Below, piece after piece: positions 61,613 through 64,000 of a stretch of 64,000 nucleotides of DNA. The notes below the pieces were generated by a model. The model did not search any database and was not told where the DNA came from. It worked only from the letters and a program-made list of their open reading frames with translations. Position numbers and translations under genes: made by a program. The stretch covers positions 1,674,001-1,738,000 of the forward strand of contig OY782760.1 of the NCBI GenBank assembly GCA_963678205.1, read 5' to 3'. The number at the start of each line of letters is the position of its first letter. The first letter of the stretch is position 1. Source of the stretch: G963556115 sp963678205. Its GTDB lineage: Bacteria > Planctomycetota > SZUA-567.

Positions 61613-63117
61613 TTTTTATACTCTATTACTGCGGCTTTTTTAACACTTGAAAGCCATTGATTAAATGCTGTCTCAATACTATGTGCTGTGACAGCTTTTT
61701 CTACCTTGTCCTTAACTGTTTTAAATGGCATTGTTTTGCCATATTTTACTTCTGATATCTGAACAAATAGTTTGCAAGTAGGGAGTTCTATGGGGCCGAA
61801 CATATCACCTGATTGTAGCGAAGATTGCTTATTTCGTAAAGGCTTTATAAGAAAATTTGACGGTATTAATTCGCTATCAACTTTTCTGATTCTACCTCCA
61901 TCATTGTGAAAGGCGCCTTCAGAATACCTCGAAGCAAGTAAGGTGAAATCGACACCTTTGTCTAGTCGTTCTTTTACTTCTTTTGCAATAATATTACTGT
62001 TACGGGTGTCGCGTCGATTTTTTCTGTCATTGTAAATAACAATAGAGTCAAGAACTAATTGATCTGGGAAAGAGTAATTCTTGATATTGCTTTTGTAATA
62101 CTTTACAAGTTCTGCTGTACTTGGTATGGGTATTTTTTTGGGCTTGATCTCTGACAGTTGTTTTTTATATGAGCTTAAAGTTGTAGTATAATCATAATCT
62201 GAGGTAGTTGCTTTGCTTATCCCACAGCGTTTTGCTTCCTGTATGATTAATAATTCATTGATTAATTCATCTTCTGCTTCTTTTCTGAATTTTGAATAAA
62301 GTTTTGCTTTATCTTTTATCGATAGTTGCTTGTTGTTTACAGTTCGATTATTCTCAAATTTATTTAAGATACGGCGCATTATTGAAGACTCATAAATCTT
62401 TTCGCCGTTTACGAGAATACTAATATTTCCTTCTATATCATTATCCATTTCAGGAAGATTTAAATATGATCCATTCGTAGTAGGAGTACTGGATTCTGTT
62501 TCTTCTTCTGCAGTAGTATCACTCAATTCTTTATTGTTTATATTTTGCTCTTTATTTGGGGTAAAGTCTTCGATTTCGATATCATAATCTTCTTGCAGTG
62601 CTCCTTCTGGTGCATTAAGTCCAGGAACTATAGCTTCAGGTATTACTTCTTTTTTTGTAGGGAGTAATCTTGCACTTGGCTTTATTGTCTTTTCTGCAGG
62701 AATTCTCCCTTTACCGCTATTGCTTGGAGGGTTAAAGACAGCTTCAGGAAGAACCCTTTGTTCAAAGTTGCAGGCACCACATCTAAATGCTTCCATAGGC
62801 TGAAGATTTGATACATCAAGACGTTGCGAACAAGAAGGGCATATTTGGTATACTTTGACAATTAACTCTGAGTCAGGAAGGCGTCTTTGGACTCTCTGGC
62901 ATTTTGGACAGCGTACTGCCGCACCTGGTGCTATAGAGGTTACGACAAGGGGTTCAGAACAATTTTCACAAATTTGCAGTCTTCTCAATTCTATACCAGG
63001 ATTACTCAACTGGAAATCAGCTGCATTTGCTGTATAATTTGAGACTTTCACATTCTGATAAAAAAGCAATAATACTGAAGCCATAATAAATAGAAAAATC
63101 TTGCCAGTTTTAATCAT
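61609..63117 (-). CDS. Secreted parvulin-type peptidyl-prolyl isomerase with two zinc ribbons
   Basis: 502 residues. ATG at 63117 (GGGAGGC just upstream, inside the end of the previous gene) gives a signal anchor (KIFLFIMASVLLLFYQ). CxxC pairs at 50/53, 70/73, 93/96 and 113/116 form two zinc ribbons (CENCSEPL...CPKCQRVQ and CPSCSQRL...CGACNFEQ). A Glu-rich linker (about 140-235) precedes a SurA/PpiC-like chaperone helix region and a parvulin rotamase domain (about 335-480: YSEGAFHNDGGRIRKVDSEL, GPIELPTCKLFVQISEV). It would act in the periplasm or at the outer membrane. The zinc ribbons on an exported isomerase are unusual. Confidence 0.87.
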   Translation of the reverse strand: MIKTGKIFLFIMASVLLLFYQNVKVSNYTANAADFQLSNPGIELRRLQICENCSEPLVVTSIAPGAAVRCPKCQRVQRRLPDSELIVKVYQICPSCSQRLDVSNLQPMEAFRCGACNFEQRVLPEAVFNPPSNSGKGRIPAEKTIKPSARLLPTKKEVIPEAIVPGLNAPEGALQEDYDIEIEDFTPNKEQNINNKELSDTTAEEETESSTPTTNGSYLNLPEMDNDIEGNISILVNGEKIYESSIMRRILNKFENNRTVNNKQLSIKDKAKLYSKFRKEAEDELINELLIIQEAKRCGISKATTSDYDYTTTLSSYKKQLSEIKPKKIPIPSTAELVKYYKSNIKNYSFPDQLVLDSIVIYNDRKNRRDTRNSNIIAKEVKERLDKGVDFTLLASRYSEGAFHNDGGRIRKVDSELIPSNFLIKPLRNKQSSLQSGDMFGPIELPTCKLFVQISEVKYGKTMPFKTVKDKVEKAVTAHSIETAFNQWLSSVKKAAVIEYKK

Positions 63118-64000
63118 CACGCCTCCCAGTGATGGAAAAATTGTCATTTTTCTCATATTCATTCACCATTAATTCTAATTCATTAAGAAGTGTTTCACTA
63201 TTTAAATTTACTGAATTTGAGTCAAGCTCGTTATTTGTACCAGCCATAGTCTGAGTAGCAACGCTTTTAGGTTTGCTATTAATACCTTTTTTACTATCAA
63301 ATAGCTCGGTAATATTATCTATCTCTGGAAGATCAAAATCCTCTTCGTTACTCGTATATTTAAATTTTTTGTTGTTTGAATTTTTATGGGAGCTTTTTTT
63401 AACCCTATTAAATTCCTTTGGAAATTCTGGTGGAAGATCAGGGAGATCATTTTTTGGAGAAAATGCAATTTTTTTAGACTCATCTTTTTTGACTCTGTTT
63501 TCAAGTTTATCTGAAACTTTTCTGGCTACTAAAACTTTATGCTTTAGCTCTTCTTTAGGATATGTTTGATTTGATTCTTTCTCTTTTTTGCGTTTTGCTT
63601 CAAGTTCCTCTGCTGTAATTATATCTTTAGGTGTAGAGGTAAAGGTACTAAGCACTCCGTCGTAAGATATTTGATATCCAGGATCATATTTCTTTCGTGG
63701 TATTGCTCTGAGTACTCCGTCACGCAGAAGATCAAGTTCGAAATTGTAGTTTATCAAGGCCAGCCTGCCTCTATCAGAAGAGAATATTCTAGGAAGTTCT
63801 TCTACAATATTATCGAAGCTTCCTTTGCCTGTTTTGAAAGCAGTATTTAAAATCTTTGATTCTTTGATAATATCTTTGAGAACCCCAGTAATAGAGGCTC
63901 TACGAATTGCCTGGTCATGTGCTTTTTCACAGACAAAGCTCCATTTTTCTCCATTTTTTTCAAGAATAATCCTTATAAAATTGCTTTCAGTATTGTTCAA
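63110..64000 (-). CDS. Uncharacterised protein, first visible gene of the envelope operon (5' end at window edge)
   Basis: At least 296 residues. The first visible codon is TTG at 64000-63998, so the gene may begin there or beyond the window. The N-terminal 135 residues look folded (IRIILEKNGEKWSFVCEKAH, FDNIVEELPRIFSSDRGRLA, LINYNFELDLLRDGVL). The remainder is charged, Lys/Asp/Asn/Ser-rich and probably disordered. No signal peptide, membrane helix or known domain is recognised. Its 3' end overlaps the parvulin gene start, so it belongs to the same operon. Confidence 0.7.
   Translation of the reverse strand: MNNTESNFIRIILEKNGEKWSFVCEKAHDQAIRRASITGVLKDIIKESKILNTAFKTGKGSFDNIVEELPRIFSSDRGRLALINYNFELDLLRDGVLRAIPRKKYDPGYQISYDGVLSTFTSTPKDIITAEELEAKRKKEKESNQTYPKEELKHKVLVARKVSDKLENRVKKDESKKIAFSPKNDLPDLPPEFPKEFNRVKKSSHKNSNNKKFKYTSNEEDFDLPEIDNITELFDSKKGINSKPKSVATQTMAGTNNELDSNSVNLNSETLLNELELMVNEYEKNDNFSITGRRDD

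Overview
The window is AT-rich bacterial DNA. Rod, P-ring and L-ring flagellar genes plus a lipoprotein show a Gram-negative, flagellated cell. Several features fit the PVC group (Lentisphaerota or Planctomycetota), though this is inference from gene content and was not tested with a tree: two groEL genes around one groES, a TPR protein with two RNA polymerase alpha-CTD-like domains, a decayed UroD/thioredoxin methyltransferase gene beside a decayed AraC-type regulator, and secreted zinc-ribbon proteins. Intergenic regions are long and at least three genes are visibly decaying.

Region by region. 1-1082: 5' part of guaB on the minus strand. 1636-7573: flagellar operon (52-residue ORF, flgF, flgG, flgA, flgH, flgI, rod-binding flgJ, flgN-like gene) closed by a terminator; flgK and flgL do not follow. 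7633-8549: non-coding, with a broken ORF, a candidate CsoR/CstR-like operator and a promoter. 8550-11234: BASS-type transporter and CoA-disulfide reductase with a rhodanese domain. 11316-14998: MscS-type channel and a divergent REC-PP2C response regulator. 15392-15468: tRNA-Val(UAC). 15945-19070: ileS. 19137-22554: minus-strand redox and repair cluster (Cys-rich small protein, trxB, 2Fe-2S flavin reductase, unknown protein, AlkD). 22815-25746: GT39-type glycosyltransferase and a phosphofructokinase. 25837-27447: NifA-like sigma-54 activator. 27666-29807: two decayed genes. 30077-31459: NSS sodium symporter. 31546-33373: fliS with a repeat tail and a TPR-like protein. 33588-37336: groEL, groES, groEL. 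37698-42097: L-fucose isomerase, FGGY kinase and a divergent AraC regulator. 42154-44688: purF-purM. 45000-46442: cyclodeaminase/FchA-like protein and a methyltransferase. 46752-51150: alpha-CTD/TPR protein and a large TPR-membrane-propeller protein. 51171-54245: xseA, xseB, ispA and an unknown protein. 54386-58811: ilvN, trypsin-like protease, Cys-tailed metal permease, HEAT-repeat protein. 58827-59458: decayed class I glutamine amidotransferase. 59526-64000: four overlapping minus-strand envelope genes (OpuAC-domain membrane protein, DnaJ-type zinc-finger lipoprotein, zinc-ribbon parvulin, unknown protein cut by the window edge).

Working together: flgF to flgN build the distal rod and the P and L rings and chaperone hook-associated proteins; fliS handles flagellin. 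FucI and the FGGY kinase make L-fuculose 1-phosphate, probably under the divergent AraC regulator; the aldolase is not here. guaB, purF and purM belong to purine synthesis, and the FchA-like protein would supply one-carbon units to it. No CRISPR array, intact insertion sequence, prophage or defence island was found. The parts least explained by known biology are the alpha-CTD/TPR protein with its neighbour at 46752-51150 and the overlapping envelope operon at 59526-64000.
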